A stretch of DNA of 64,000 nucleotides, taken from assembly GCF_002115755.1 (NCBI RefSeq), contig NZ_JFKA01000003.1:124001-188000 (forward strand), given 5' to 3'. A program made the translations under genes and the position numbers. This stretch comes from Thalassospira mesophila (GTDB lineage: Bacteria; Pseudomonadota; Alphaproteobacteria; Rhodospirillales; Thalassospiraceae). A model generated the notes under the pieces. It was not told the DNA's origin. It did no database searches and was given only the letters and a program-made list of their open reading frames with translations. Positions 9,109-16,499 of this stretch are shown one piece after another. Each line of letters starts with the position of its first letter. Position 1 is the first letter of the stretch.

Positions 9109-9560
9109 TGAAGGCGAAATCCCTGTTGGTGACGGCTGTGATGGCTGGCAGCTTTGTTATGGCCGCACAACCCGCTGCCTATGCGCTGGACTATCGCAAG
9201 GCCCAGGTCGCAGAACTGCAAGGGCTTGATAAAATTACCGCCCGAATTTCCACCTTCAAGGTACCCGTCGGCCAAAGTGTTACCTTTGGGTCGCTGACGA
9301 TTACGGTGGATGCCTGTTATCGGACGCCGCCAGAAGAAAGACCGGAAAGTGCCGGTTTTTTGAAAATTATGGACCATCGGTCCGAAGATAAAACCGATGT
9401 CGAGGTTTTTGATGGCTGGATGTTTGCCTCCACGCCCGGTTTGTCGGCGCTTGAACACCCGGTTTATGATGTCTGGATCAAGGAATGTCTGGAACCCGGC
9501 GACGAAGACGTAACACCGTCCGATGCGCCATCGCCCGCACAACCACAAGATAACGGATAA
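9108..9560 (+). CDS. DUF2155 exported protein
   Basis: A 150-residue protein with a cleavable signal peptide (about residues 1-25, ending near AQPAAYA), then the DUF2155 domain. Recognisable segments are KITARISTFKVPVGQSVTFG, LTITVDACYRTPPEE, and DGWMFASTPGLSALEHPVYDVWIKEC. Two cysteines (ACYRTP and IKECLE) could form a disulfide. DUF2155 proteins are alphaproteobacterial periplasmic proteins of unknown function and occur near mlaD and NDUFA12 genes, as here. The C-terminal tail is acidic and Pro/Ser-rich. A terminator follows about 50 bases downstream. Confidence 0.88.
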   Translation: MKAKSLLVTAVMAGSFVMAAQPAAYALDYRKAQVAELQGLDKITARISTFKVPVGQSVTFGSLTITVDACYRTPPEERPESAGFLKIMDHRSEDKTDVEVFDGWMFASTPGLSALEHPVYDVWIKECLEPGDEDVTPSDAPSPAQPQDNG

Positions 9561-9609
9561 CTTAGGCGGGCCGTTGTTTGCCACCAGAAGTTAACGTTGC
9601 CGAGATTGG

Positions 9610-9639
9610 AAAACCACCGGATTTGCCGGTGGTTTTTTT
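9610..9639. terminator. Bidirectional terminator
   Basis: Stem aaaaccaccgg pairing across attt with ccggtggttttttt, ending in a seven-base T-run on the + strand and an A-run on the other side. It closes the NDUFA12-DUF2155 operon and may also serve the convergent chemoreceptor gene. Confidence 0.88.
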
Positions 9640-9725
9640 GTTGGTATGCGTGGTTTAACCGGGTTTTTGGGGCCGTGCCACAGCGGCCCGCTATGATGGT
9701 TGGGTTTGCGGGCAAGGGGCCGTGG

Positions 9726-11423
9726 TCAGGCTGCCTTGGTGTGAAGGTCTTGCAGGAAAACATCAATCGCCTGTTCAAGCGACGTTGCCTGACCGACAAG
9801 GGTTTCGGCGTTTTCCACCAGCGTCGCGGTTTCATCCGATACCTTGGCGGCATTGTCATTAACGGTGTCGATGCGATCGGACACTTCCTGTGTGCCAATG
9901 GCAGCCTGCTGGACATTGCGTGAAATTTCGCCGATGGCGGCATGTTGTTGCTCGACCGCAGCTGAAATGGCGGTAGAACTTTCGGCAACGCGCGCGATGG
10001 TGTCCGAGATACGGCGAATGGCATCAACCGCATCGCCGGTTTCGTTTTGCACGGCCAGAATTTGCTGGTTAATTTCGTCGGTGGCACGCGCTGTTTGATT
10101 GGCAAGGTTTTTAACCTCGGCGGCAACCACGGCAAACCCTTTGCCGGCATCGCCCGCACGGGCGGCCTCGATGGTGGCATTAAGCGCAAGAAGGTTGGTT
10201 TGGGCAGCAATGGCACCAATGAGCTGGGCCACATCGCCAATGCGCTGGGCTGCGCCGGACAGACCGGCGATGGTGGTGTTGGTCCGCGCGGCTTCGCTAT
10301 TTGCCGTGGCCGATATTTTTGCCGAATTTGCCACCTGATGGGCAATTTCATCCGACGAGGTGCTTAATTCCTCTGCGGCGGCCGAAACGGTTTGCACATT
10401 TGCCGTGGTCTGGGTGGTGGCAGAGGCAACAGCGGTTGAAAATTCGCAATTCGTTCGCGCGGCAATCTGCATTTCGCTGATGGCTGTTTTCATATTGGCA
10501 ATCGAACGGGTGATGTTTTGAATAAGTCCTTTGACCCGTTCATCAAGGGTACTGGCCATGGCGCGAATATCGGATTTGCGCTGATTTTCAGATTGTTGTT
10601 CAATATCGCGTTGCCGGGCTTCCAGTTTAAGGTTTTCAACCGCGTGCTGTCGAAAGGTGACCACCGTTGCGGCCATGATGCCAACTTCATCGCGGCGATC
10701 CTGTCCTTCGATGTCATCATCAAGTTTGCCCGCCGATATTTGTGCCATGCGGCTGGATAATTTGCCAAGCGCGCCAACAATGTCGCGCCCGATAAGATAC
10801 CCGGTTGCAAGAAGCACGATTAAAATGACGCCGCCCAGCGCAATGACAATTTTGGCATTTTCCCAAAAGGCATGGTCAACATCGTCAATGTAAATGCCGG
10901 TGCCGATCACATCGCCCCATGGCAAGGTGCGGGCAAAGGACAGTTTATCGAAGCTGATATTTTTGGGCTGCCCCGGTTTGGGCCAATGATAGGTAAAAAA
11001 GCTGCCGTTTGGTGCCGCGGCAGCCGCAATCAGGTTACGAACAACAAACGTGCCGTTGATATCTTGCAGGCCAGACAGGTCCTTGCCAACGGTGGCCGGG
11101 CTTGCACCGTTGACCCGGGTAATACCGGCGGGCGAATAGGCAAAGAAATATCCGGTTCCAGCGTCATAGGTGCTTTTGGCGACGACATTGTAAAACAGGG
11201 TAATGGCATCGGCGCGGGAAAATTCACCGGCATCGGCGCGGTTTAAAAACCCGTTTGCCATCGTCACCAGAATTTCTGTGCCGGATTTGATCTTGTCTTC
11301 GCGATCAGACAGCAATTCCCGCTTCAAGGTGGTAAGCTGGATTGTCGCAAAAATGATCAACGCAACCAAAGCGATGATCGACATCAGCGCAATTTTTGTG
11401 CCGATCCGGATGTTTCCCAGCAT
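9726..11423 (-). CDS. Methyl-accepting chemotaxis protein with sCache sensor
   Basis: A 565-residue transmembrane chemoreceptor. Order: a first membrane helix (about 9-31), a periplasmic single-Cache domain of the sCache_2 type (about 35-185; [30 protein letters not shown]), a second helix (about 193-213), a HAMP region, and a long cytoplasmic coiled-coil signalling domain. Its hairpin tip, [20 protein letters not shown], contacts CheA and CheW. sCache_2 receptors often sense small carboxylates, but the ligand cannot be read from sequence. No CheW-binding pentapeptide at the C terminus is obvious. It is transcribed alone; no other chemotaxis genes are adjacent. Confidence 0.93.
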   Translation of the reverse strand: MLGNIRIGTKIALMSIIALVALIIFATIQLTTLKRELLSDREDKIKSGTEILVTMANGFLNRADAGEFSRADAITLFYNVVAKSTYDAGTGYFFAYSPAGITRVNGASPATVGKDLSGLQDINGTFVVRNLIAAAAAPNGSFFTYHWPKPGQPKNISFDKLSFARTLPWGDVIGTGIYIDDVDHAFWENAKIVIALGGVILIVLLATGYLIGRDIVGALGKLSSRMAQISAGKLDDDIEGQDRRDEVGIMAATVVTFRQHAVENLKLEARQRDIEQQSENQRKSDIRAMASTLDERVKGLIQNITRSIANMKTAISEMQIAARTNCEFSTAVASATTQTTANVQTVSAAAEELSTSSDEIAHQVANSAKISATANSEAARTNTTIAGLSGAAQRIGDVAQLIGAIAAQTNLLALNATIEAARAGDAGKGFAVVAAEVKNLANQTARATDEINQQILAVQNETGDAVDAIRRISDTIARVAESSTAISAAVEQQHAAIGEISRNVQQAAIGTQEVSDRIDTVNDNAAKVSDETATLVENAETLVGQATSLEQAIDVFLQDLHTKAA

Positions 11424-11604
11424 TCTGTACCCCGTTTTCCTGTAAGCATATGATTTTATGGTCGTTCACAGGGCGCAGCATAAGCACAGTTCAGGTGGGT
11501 TAGCTATACCTTAAGCTATGCAATAGGATAGTTTATTACAATATTTTAATGTTTCGATTTATTCTTGTTATAAAAACAGATCAAGCTATCTGAGAATGCA
11601 TAAT

Positions 11605-11634
11605 AAAAGCCCGCCATGTGCGGGGCGGGCTTTT
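11605..11634 (-). terminator. Terminator of the carboxylesterase gene
   Basis: Stem aaaagcccgcc / ggcgggctttt with an 8-base loop, 36 bases past the esterase stop. It has flanking A and T runs, so it would work in both directions. Confidence 0.85.
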
Positions 11635-11669
11635 GTGAAGCGGTAGGCTCAGATCCGGGCGGGCAGGGA

Positions 11670-12365
11670 TCAGGAAAGGTGCTTTTTGAGGAAATCGGCA
11701 GCGATTGTAAGGCCTTCACCGTCGATTCCATGGGGCAGGCCCGGCCGTTCATGCAAGGTTACATCAAAGCCGTTTTCCTTTAGCGCGGTTAGCGCCATGC
11801 GCGATGCCTGGATTGGCACTACCGGGTCGGCACTGCCATGGATCAATGTGACCGGCGGGCGAGAGACAATTTCGCCAGCCAGGGTATCATTGCCCAAAAG
11901 AGCGCCGGAAAACCCGACAATGCCTGCCAGTTTGTCGCCATGGCGGGGGCCAAGTTGCAGCGCCATCATTGTGCCTTGGGAAAAACCGACCAGGGCAAGG
12001 TTGGCCGCTGTTAGCTGATGGGCCGCCAGAACCTCGCCAATGAAACCCGCTAGGGATGCGGTGTTTTCGCGTGCCCCTTCGGCCAGCGCCTTTAAGGCAG
12101 CGGGCATGGTGTCGGCATCGCGGCGTAAAAATTCCGGGTCATAGGACGCCAGACTGAACCATTGCCGCCCAAAGGGCGACATTTCGCACGGATGCGGGGC
12201 ATTTGGCGCATAAAACACCGTGTCAGGCAGAAACTTTGCAAGTTCGGGGGCAAGGCCGATCAGGTCGTTACCATCCGCGCCATAACCGTGCAGCAAAATA
12301 ACAATGCTTTTGGTGTTGCCAGAGGCTGCCGGAAAGGTTGGGCCCTCAAGGGTGATATTTGACAT
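11670..12365 (-). CDS. Alpha/beta hydrolase, carboxylesterase/phospholipase family
   Basis: A 231-residue cytosolic alpha/beta hydrolase of the small carboxylesterase group (EstB/YpfH/lysophospholipase-like). The oxyanion region LLHGYGADGNDLIGL, the nucleophile elbow LVGFSQGTMMAL (Ser), and the later acid and His segments (HGSADPVVPIQAS and RPGLPHGID) are in the expected order, and the length is typical. It would cleave short-chain esters or lysophospholipids; the natural substrate is unknown. The start at 12365 sits at the edge of the gene-free region carrying DnaA boxes. Confidence 0.9.
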   Translation of the reverse strand: MSNITLEGPTFPAASGNTKSIVILLHGYGADGNDLIGLAPELAKFLPDTVFYAPNAPHPCEMSPFGRQWFSLASYDPEFLRRDADTMPAALKALAEGARENTASLAGFIGEVLAAHQLTAANLALVGFSQGTMMALQLGPRHGDKLAGIVGFSGALLGNDTLAGEIVSRPPVTLIHGSADPVVPIQASRMALTALKENGFDVTLHERPGLPHGIDGEGLTIAADFLKKHLS

Positions 12366-12858
12366 ATATGTTGTTCCAAAGCGAGGTCAGACGGGTTTGC
12401 ACCCTGCCGCAACTCGGACGACAGGGCAAGGTTTTGTCCTGCGGCGGGGCGACAATGCCGCAATTGTGGATAAAATTGTGGATAAATTGTTCCACGAATA
12501 ACCGCCAGTTTTTAAAATTTCTATGCTGTCGTTTGTAATACCCGTCAAATACAGACTTTTTATCGAAACACCCTGTGGTGGAAAATGAAAACATAAAAAG
12601 TTCTGTTTGTGGGTAATTTGCAAGTGGTCTGTGATTCATATGGATCTAAAACCGCCGGACAGGATATTGCATACAAACGACAATCGCCGGAAAATTCGTG
12701 AATTTATGGCGTTTTCTAACGGGATTGACCGCCGGTTTGCCAATCATATCTCGCCAAGGTGCCGGGCGCGCGATATGAAAAACGATGCCGGTAGAAACTG
12801 TTCGTCGTTTGATGCAGTAAACCGCTGATGATCTGTTTTTATTTGTTATGAGGCCACC
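12366..12858. other. AT-rich gene-free region upstream of the carboxylesterase and MATE genes
   Basis: This 490-base divergent intergenic region must contain promoters for both flanking genes. It holds the tandem DnaA boxes and one near match, and several A/T runs (12510-12600). A 73-codon frame at 12607-12828 has no family features, and I do not call it a gene. Confidence 0.6.
12465..12485 (+). promoter_or_regulatory. Two tandem consensus DnaA boxes
   Basis: Two perfect tgtggataa 9-mers at 12465-12473 and 12477-12485, in the same orientation and 12 bases apart start to start, sit in an AT-rich stretch. A third near match, tgtgggtaa, lies at 12608-12616. Tight tandem consensus boxes suggest real DnaA binding. 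I do not see an origin gene neighbourhood. Confidence 0.6.
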
Positions 12859-14202
12859 ATGTTAAAATCGCGCCGCTGGCCGGGTAAAGGGGACCGGCGT
12901 GTTTTGGCCCTTACGGTGCCGATTATTTTGTCAAATGCGACGGTGCCGTTGCTGGGCGCTGTTGACACCGCCGTGGTCGGCCATCTTGACAGCCCGCATT
13001 ATATTGGTGCGGTTGCCATCGGGGCGCTGATTTTCAGTTATGTGTTCTGGAGCTTTGGCTTCCTGCGCATGGCGACCACCGGTTTGGCCGCCCAGGCGGC
13101 CGGCAGGCGAGATGCCAGCGAAGTGCGCGCAGTGTTTGCCCGGGGCGCGCTGATTGCGATTGTGGCGGGTTTGCTGGTGATGGTGCTGCAATGGCCCATT
13201 GTCGAGCTTGCGATGCGCCTGATTGCACCCTCTGCCGATGTTGAAGCCGCTGCGCGCGATTATTTCCATGTTCGGATCTGGGCATCCCCCGCGACCCTGA
13301 TGCAATATTGCATGCTGGGCTGGTTGCTGGCGATGCGCGACAGCCGGGCAGTGTTTATTTTTCAGGTTGTCTTGAACTCGCTGAATGTCTTTCTTGATAT
13401 TTTGTTTGTGCAAGGCTTTGGCTGGGATGTGCGCGGGGTGGCCGGGGCGACTGTGATTGCCGATTATTCCGGTGTGGTGCTGGGCTGGATTTTGATGCAG
13501 CCCCATTTGGCACGGCTGGGCGGGCGCTGGCGCGATGTCGCCCTTTTTGACCGTGACCGGATTTTGCGCCTGATGAAGGTCAATGGCGACATTTTTGTTC
13601 GGACCCTGGCGCTGACATCGGCCTTTGCCCTGTTCACCACGTTTAGTGCCCGCTTTGGCGAGGTCACGCTGGCGGCCAATGCAGTTTTGCAAAATTTTCT
13701 GATGTTCGGGTCTTTTGCCCTTGATGGTTTTGCCCATGCCGCCGAAACCCTGGTCGGGCAGGCCTATGGGGCGGAACGGCGCAAACAGTTTTTATGGGCC
13801 GTGCGCAAAACCACCATCTGGGCGGTAATTTCGGCCTGCACGATGGCGCTGGTTTTTGCCGTTCTGGGCGTGCCAATCATTGATGGCCTGACCAGTATTA
13901 CAGAGGTCCGCGAGGCCGCTTATCAATATTTGCCGTGGGCGGTATTGTTGCCGGTCACCGGGGTTTTAGGCTTTCAGTTTGACGGGGTATTTTTGGGTGC
14001 TATGCAAACCCGCCACTGGCGCAACATGATGTTATGTTCGGTGGCATTGTTTGCTGTTTTTGCCTGGGGGGCGGTCGCCCTGCAAAGCAATCATGCCTTA
14101 TGGGCGGCGTTTAACCTGTTTTTCCTGCTGCGCGGGTTAACGCTGGTGGGGTTGTTCCCCACCATTATTCCGCGCGATGCCGCAGGCTTTGGCAAAGGAT
14201 GA
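12859..14202 (+). CDS. MATE family multidrug/metabolite exporter (DinF-like)
   Basis: A 447-residue inner-membrane protein with about twelve hydrophobic segments, typical for MATE antiporters, which expel cationic drugs or metabolites in exchange for Na+ or H+. The N terminus (VLALTVPIILSNATVPLLGA VDTAVVGHL, split here) is the family start, with the Pro- and Asp-bearing first helix. The second half repeats the pattern around [20 protein letters not shown], which favours the DinF subgroup. The gene has a clear ATG after a modest ribosome site and stands alone. Substrate unknown. Confidence 0.92.
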   Translation: MLKSRRWPGKGDRRVLALTVPIILSNATVPLLGAVDTAVVGHLDSPHYIGAVAIGALIFSYVFWSFGFLRMATTGLAAQAAGRRDASEVRAVFARGALIAIVAGLLVMVLQWPIVELAMRLIAPSADVEAAARDYFHVRIWASPATLMQYCMLGWLLAMRDSRAVFIFQVVLNSLNVFLDILFVQGFGWDVRGVAGATVIADYSGVVLGWILMQPHLARLGGRWRDVALFDRDRILRLMKVNGDIFVRTLALTSAFALFTTFSARFGEVTLAANAVLQNFLMFGSFALDGFAHAAETLVGQAYGAERRKQFLWAVRKTTIWAVISACTMALVFAVLGVPIIDGLTSITEVREAAYQYLPWAVLLPVTGVLGFQFDGVFLGAMQTRHWRNMMLCSVALFAVFAWGAVALQSNHALWAAFNLFFLLRGLTLVGLFPTIIPRDAAGFGKG

Positions 14203-14315
14203 GCGGTAGACCAAATCTGCGATTTATACGGCTTACGACGGGCAGTGGTGCCGTTTCACTGGTGCTAAACCGGGTGTGACCGATAATCGTGCAGGGTTTT
14301 GGCGGTTTGGGAAAA

Positions 14316-14795
14316 TCAGTCGGTTTCGGGGACGGGCAGGCGGGTGCTGTTTTTGACTTCGTGCAGGGTGAAGCTGGATTTGATATTGGCCACACCGGGC
14401 AGTTTCATCATAACTTCAGACAGGAACCGTTGATAGGCAGCCGGGTCCTGCACCACGATCCGCATCATATAATCCTGATTGCCGACCATCGCATAACAAT
14501 CGACAATTTCGGGATGTTGCTGCACTGCGGTTTCAAACCGGCGTAACGACGGTTCGTCATGCTGGGTAAGTGACACGGTCACAAAAACATTCACGCCAAG
14601 ATGCAAATGCGACGGGTTTAGCAAGGCGACATATTTACGAATGACGCCGCTTTCTTCTAGCTTGCGCAACCGGCGCAGACAGGGCGACACCGAAAGCCCG
14701 ACCTTGTCGGCCAGCTCGACCATCGAGATGCGGCCATCTTCCTGAATTTCACGAAGAATATTGCGGTCAATTGCGTCAAAACCGTTGCGCGCCAT
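14316..14795 (-). CDS. Lrp/AsnC family transcriptional regulator
   Basis: A 159-residue regulator with an N-terminal winged helix-turn-helix (AIDRNILREIQEDGRISMVE through VSPCLRRLRKLEESGVI) and a C-terminal RAM/AsnC effector domain that binds amino acids and makes octamers (CYAMVGNQDYMMRIVV, LPGVANIKSSFTLHEVK). I chose the ATG at 14795, which follows GAGGAGTGGGG and places the first helix as in the family; the longest frame extends 88 codons further with no support. The target is not evident: the neighbour downstream (MATE) is convergent and the region upstream is empty. Confidence 0.92.
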   Translation of the reverse strand: MARNGFDAIDRNILREIQEDGRISMVELADKVGLSVSPCLRRLRKLEESGVIRKYVALLNPSHLHLGVNVFVTVSLTQHDEPSLRRFETAVQQHPEIVDCYAMVGNQDYMMRIVVQDPAAYQRFLSEVMMKLPGVANIKSSFTLHEVKNSTRLPVPETD

Positions 14796-15419
14796 AGCGT
14801 GCCCCACTCCTCTGGACGGAAAAACTGAACGATAGTCACATGCGGGCTGCGCAAAATTTTTGCCCGAAAGGCGATTTTTACGCAGCAATCTCTTTGGCGC
14901 GATAAGCCATGACTTGGCCGTTCTGTCAATCGTTGCGTGGCATATCGGTGTGATTTGGGTGTTAATAACGCCGCTGGCCCGGCGGTGTTGATGCGAGCAT
15001 GGTGCGCGGGTGGCGCGACGGTGTTGTATCAGGACGCACCTTGGTATCGGGGCAAACAATACAATTGCATAACGGAGTCTTTATCGCCCGGGGCGGGGAT
15101 ATGTGCTTTTATTGGCTGTGTCGTATTTATGGGTTGCTGCAGGGCAGCATGAAGGTTATTGCAAAACAGTGACAGCGGTGATCGATACGACAGCATAAAT
15201 ATATGTGCGTTTTTAATGCCGCCGCTGCCTTGCCGCCGATATTGCACCAGCGTTTGGCGCATGGGGAGGGCGGAACTTATCATTGCTGCTTGCCATCCTG
15301 ACAGTGTAGTATAATCGTACTAAATTACGTATTTGGGATGGGCGACATCTCCTGCTCAGTCGCTTGCTAAGGGGCGCGGGAACCAGTTGGTTGCCAGCGG
15401 GACAGGAAAGGCAAATTTG
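14796..15419. other. Gene-free region between the Lrp-type regulator and GNAT genes
   Basis: About 620 bases with only short, unconvincing frames on both strands. It contains the divergent promoters of the two regulatory units. Near its right end is a TATAAT box inside a palindrome (listed separately). Nothing else is recognised. Confidence 0.5.
15307..15322 (+). promoter_or_regulatory. TATAAT promoter inside an operator-like palindrome (GNAT-Rrf2 operon)
   Basis: A perfect -10 TATAAT (15310-15315) overlaps the inverted repeat tagta-taatcg-tacta. A weak -35 (TTGCCA) lies 14-15 bases upstream. Rrf2 regulators usually repress their own operon by binding over the promoter, so this is a reasonable autoregulatory site for the Rrf2 gene encoded second in the operon. 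That assignment is inference. Confidence 0.45.
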
Positions 15420-15917
15420 GTGGACGCAGCACAAGACAGACCGGGATATAACCTGGTTTTCATCGACGATCATAAAATCAATATTCGACCCGCCGTAAAA
15501 GGCGACCTGCCACCGGTGGTTGACCTCGACGAGCGCACCACAGGCCTGCGCAAGCCAGACTATTGGGATGATTTATTTGTGCGCTATGGCAATCGCAAGG
15601 ACAGCCGCTTTTTCCTGATTGCCGAAGAAGGCGACACGTTGCTGGGCTGTATTTTTGGTGAAGTGCGCGAGTGGGAATTTAACTCGGTGCCGTGTGGCTG
15701 GGTTGGCACGGTGAGCGTCGAGCCGGATTTGCGCATGGGTGGTGTTGGCACGATTTTATATCGCGAAATTTGCAAATGTTTCCGTCATGCCGGGGTGCAA
15801 AAAGTGCGCACGATGATTCCGCGCGATGCAACCGACCTGATGTCGTTCTTCCGCGCCCAGGGCATGATGGCGGGGCCCTTTATCCAGCTTGAAACCGATA
15901 TGGAAGAGGAGGGCTAA
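15420..15917 (+). CDS. GNAT family N-acetyltransferase
   Basis: A 165-residue acetyl-CoA-dependent N-acetyltransferase. The fold is visible as INIRPAVKGDLPPVVDLDE (start of the domain), the strand GWVGTVSVEPDLRMGGVGTI carrying the acetyl-CoA pyrophosphate loop in variant form (R-M-G-G-V-G), and the later helix LMSFFRAQGM. I placed the start at GTG 15420 because AGGAAAGG lies about 8 bases upstream and the fold begins 15-20 residues later; the longest frame begins at 15333. It is three bases ahead of an Rrf2 regulator gene and surely in one operon with it. Substrate unknown. Confidence 0.85.
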   Translation: MDAAQDRPGYNLVFIDDHKINIRPAVKGDLPPVVDLDERTTGLRKPDYWDDLFVRYGNRKDSRFFLIAEEGDTLLGCIFGEVREWEFNSVPCGWVGTVSVEPDLRMGGVGTILYREICKCFRHAGVQKVRTMIPRDATDLMSFFRAQGMMAGPFIQLETDMEEEG

Positions 15918-15920
15918 GCC

Positions 15921-16367
15921 ATGATGTCTCTGCAAAAAGCGACATTGTTTGCCCTGTATGCGGTTTTGGAACTGGCAGAGGATACCCAGCGCCAGCTTTC
16001 GGCCTCGGAAATTGCCGAACGGTATAATATTTCCACCAACCATCTGGCAAAGGTGCTGCGCGATCTGGGCCGGGCCGGGCTGGTGGAATCGGTCCGGGGG
16101 GCGGGGGGCGGTTACCGTTTTTGCGGTAATGCCAAACGCACAACCTTGCTAGACGTGGTTGAGTTGTTTGAAGAAGTCGGTGCTGGACCATCGAACGGGA
16201 TTGTGCAGGAAACCAATGCCGGCGTGGCTTTGGGGCAGGTCATGGACGAGATCGAGGCCATTACCTATGCAACGCTGCAATCAATTTCGGTTGAGACAAT
16301 GTTGAAATTGATGCGCAAACGTCGCCCCGAACGCAAATTGCCAACCGGGCTGTTTCGCGCCGTGTGA
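15921..16367 (+). CDS. Rrf2 family transcriptional regulator
   Basis: A 148-residue winged-helix regulator of the Rrf2 family. The N-terminal DNA-binding part (ATLFALYAVLELAED, ASEIAERYNISTNHLAKVLR DLGRAGLV split here, GAGGGYRF) is typical. Family members such as IscR and NsrR bind an iron-sulfur cluster with three cysteines, but this protein has only one (YRFCGN), so it probably senses by another route. It is co-transcribed with the acetyltransferase just upstream. A strong terminator follows at 16390. Confidence 0.93.
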   Translation: MMSLQKATLFALYAVLELAEDTQRQLSASEIAERYNISTNHLAKVLRDLGRAGLVESVRGAGGGYRFCGNAKRTTLLDVVELFEEVGAGPSNGIVQETNAGVALGQVMDEIEAITYATLQSISVETMLKLMRKRRPERKLPTGLFRAV

Positions 16368-16389
16368 TATTGGCGACAATCTGCTGATG

Positions 16390-16426
16390 AAAAAAGCCGC
16401 CCGGCACATTTCCGGGCGGCTTTTTT
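16390..16426 (+). terminator. Terminator of the GNAT-Rrf2 operon
   Basis: Stem of 15 pairs (aaaaaagccgcccgg with its complement) and a 7-base loop, ending in a T-run, 23 bases after the Rrf2 stop. Confidence 0.92.
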
Positions 16427-16460
16427 GTATCGTCATTCCGGTCAGGCGGACCAGGAACGA

Positions 16461-16487
16461 AAAAACGGGGAAATTATCCCCGTTTTT
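16461..16487 (-). terminator. Terminator of the DEAD-box helicase gene
   Basis: Hairpin aaaaacgggg / ccccgttttt with a short AT-rich loop, 13 bases past the helicase stop when read leftward. Confidence 0.85.
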
Positions 16488-16499
16488 ATATGGTGGCGA

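Noticed and set aside
12607-12828. 73-codon frame in the DnaA-box region
   Set aside because: No ribosome site, odd composition, no family features.
12366-12858. Chromosomal replication origin
   Set aside because: Only two perfect DnaA boxes and one near match, no origin-type gene neighbours (dnaA, hemE, parAB), and no AT-rich repeat array that I can define.
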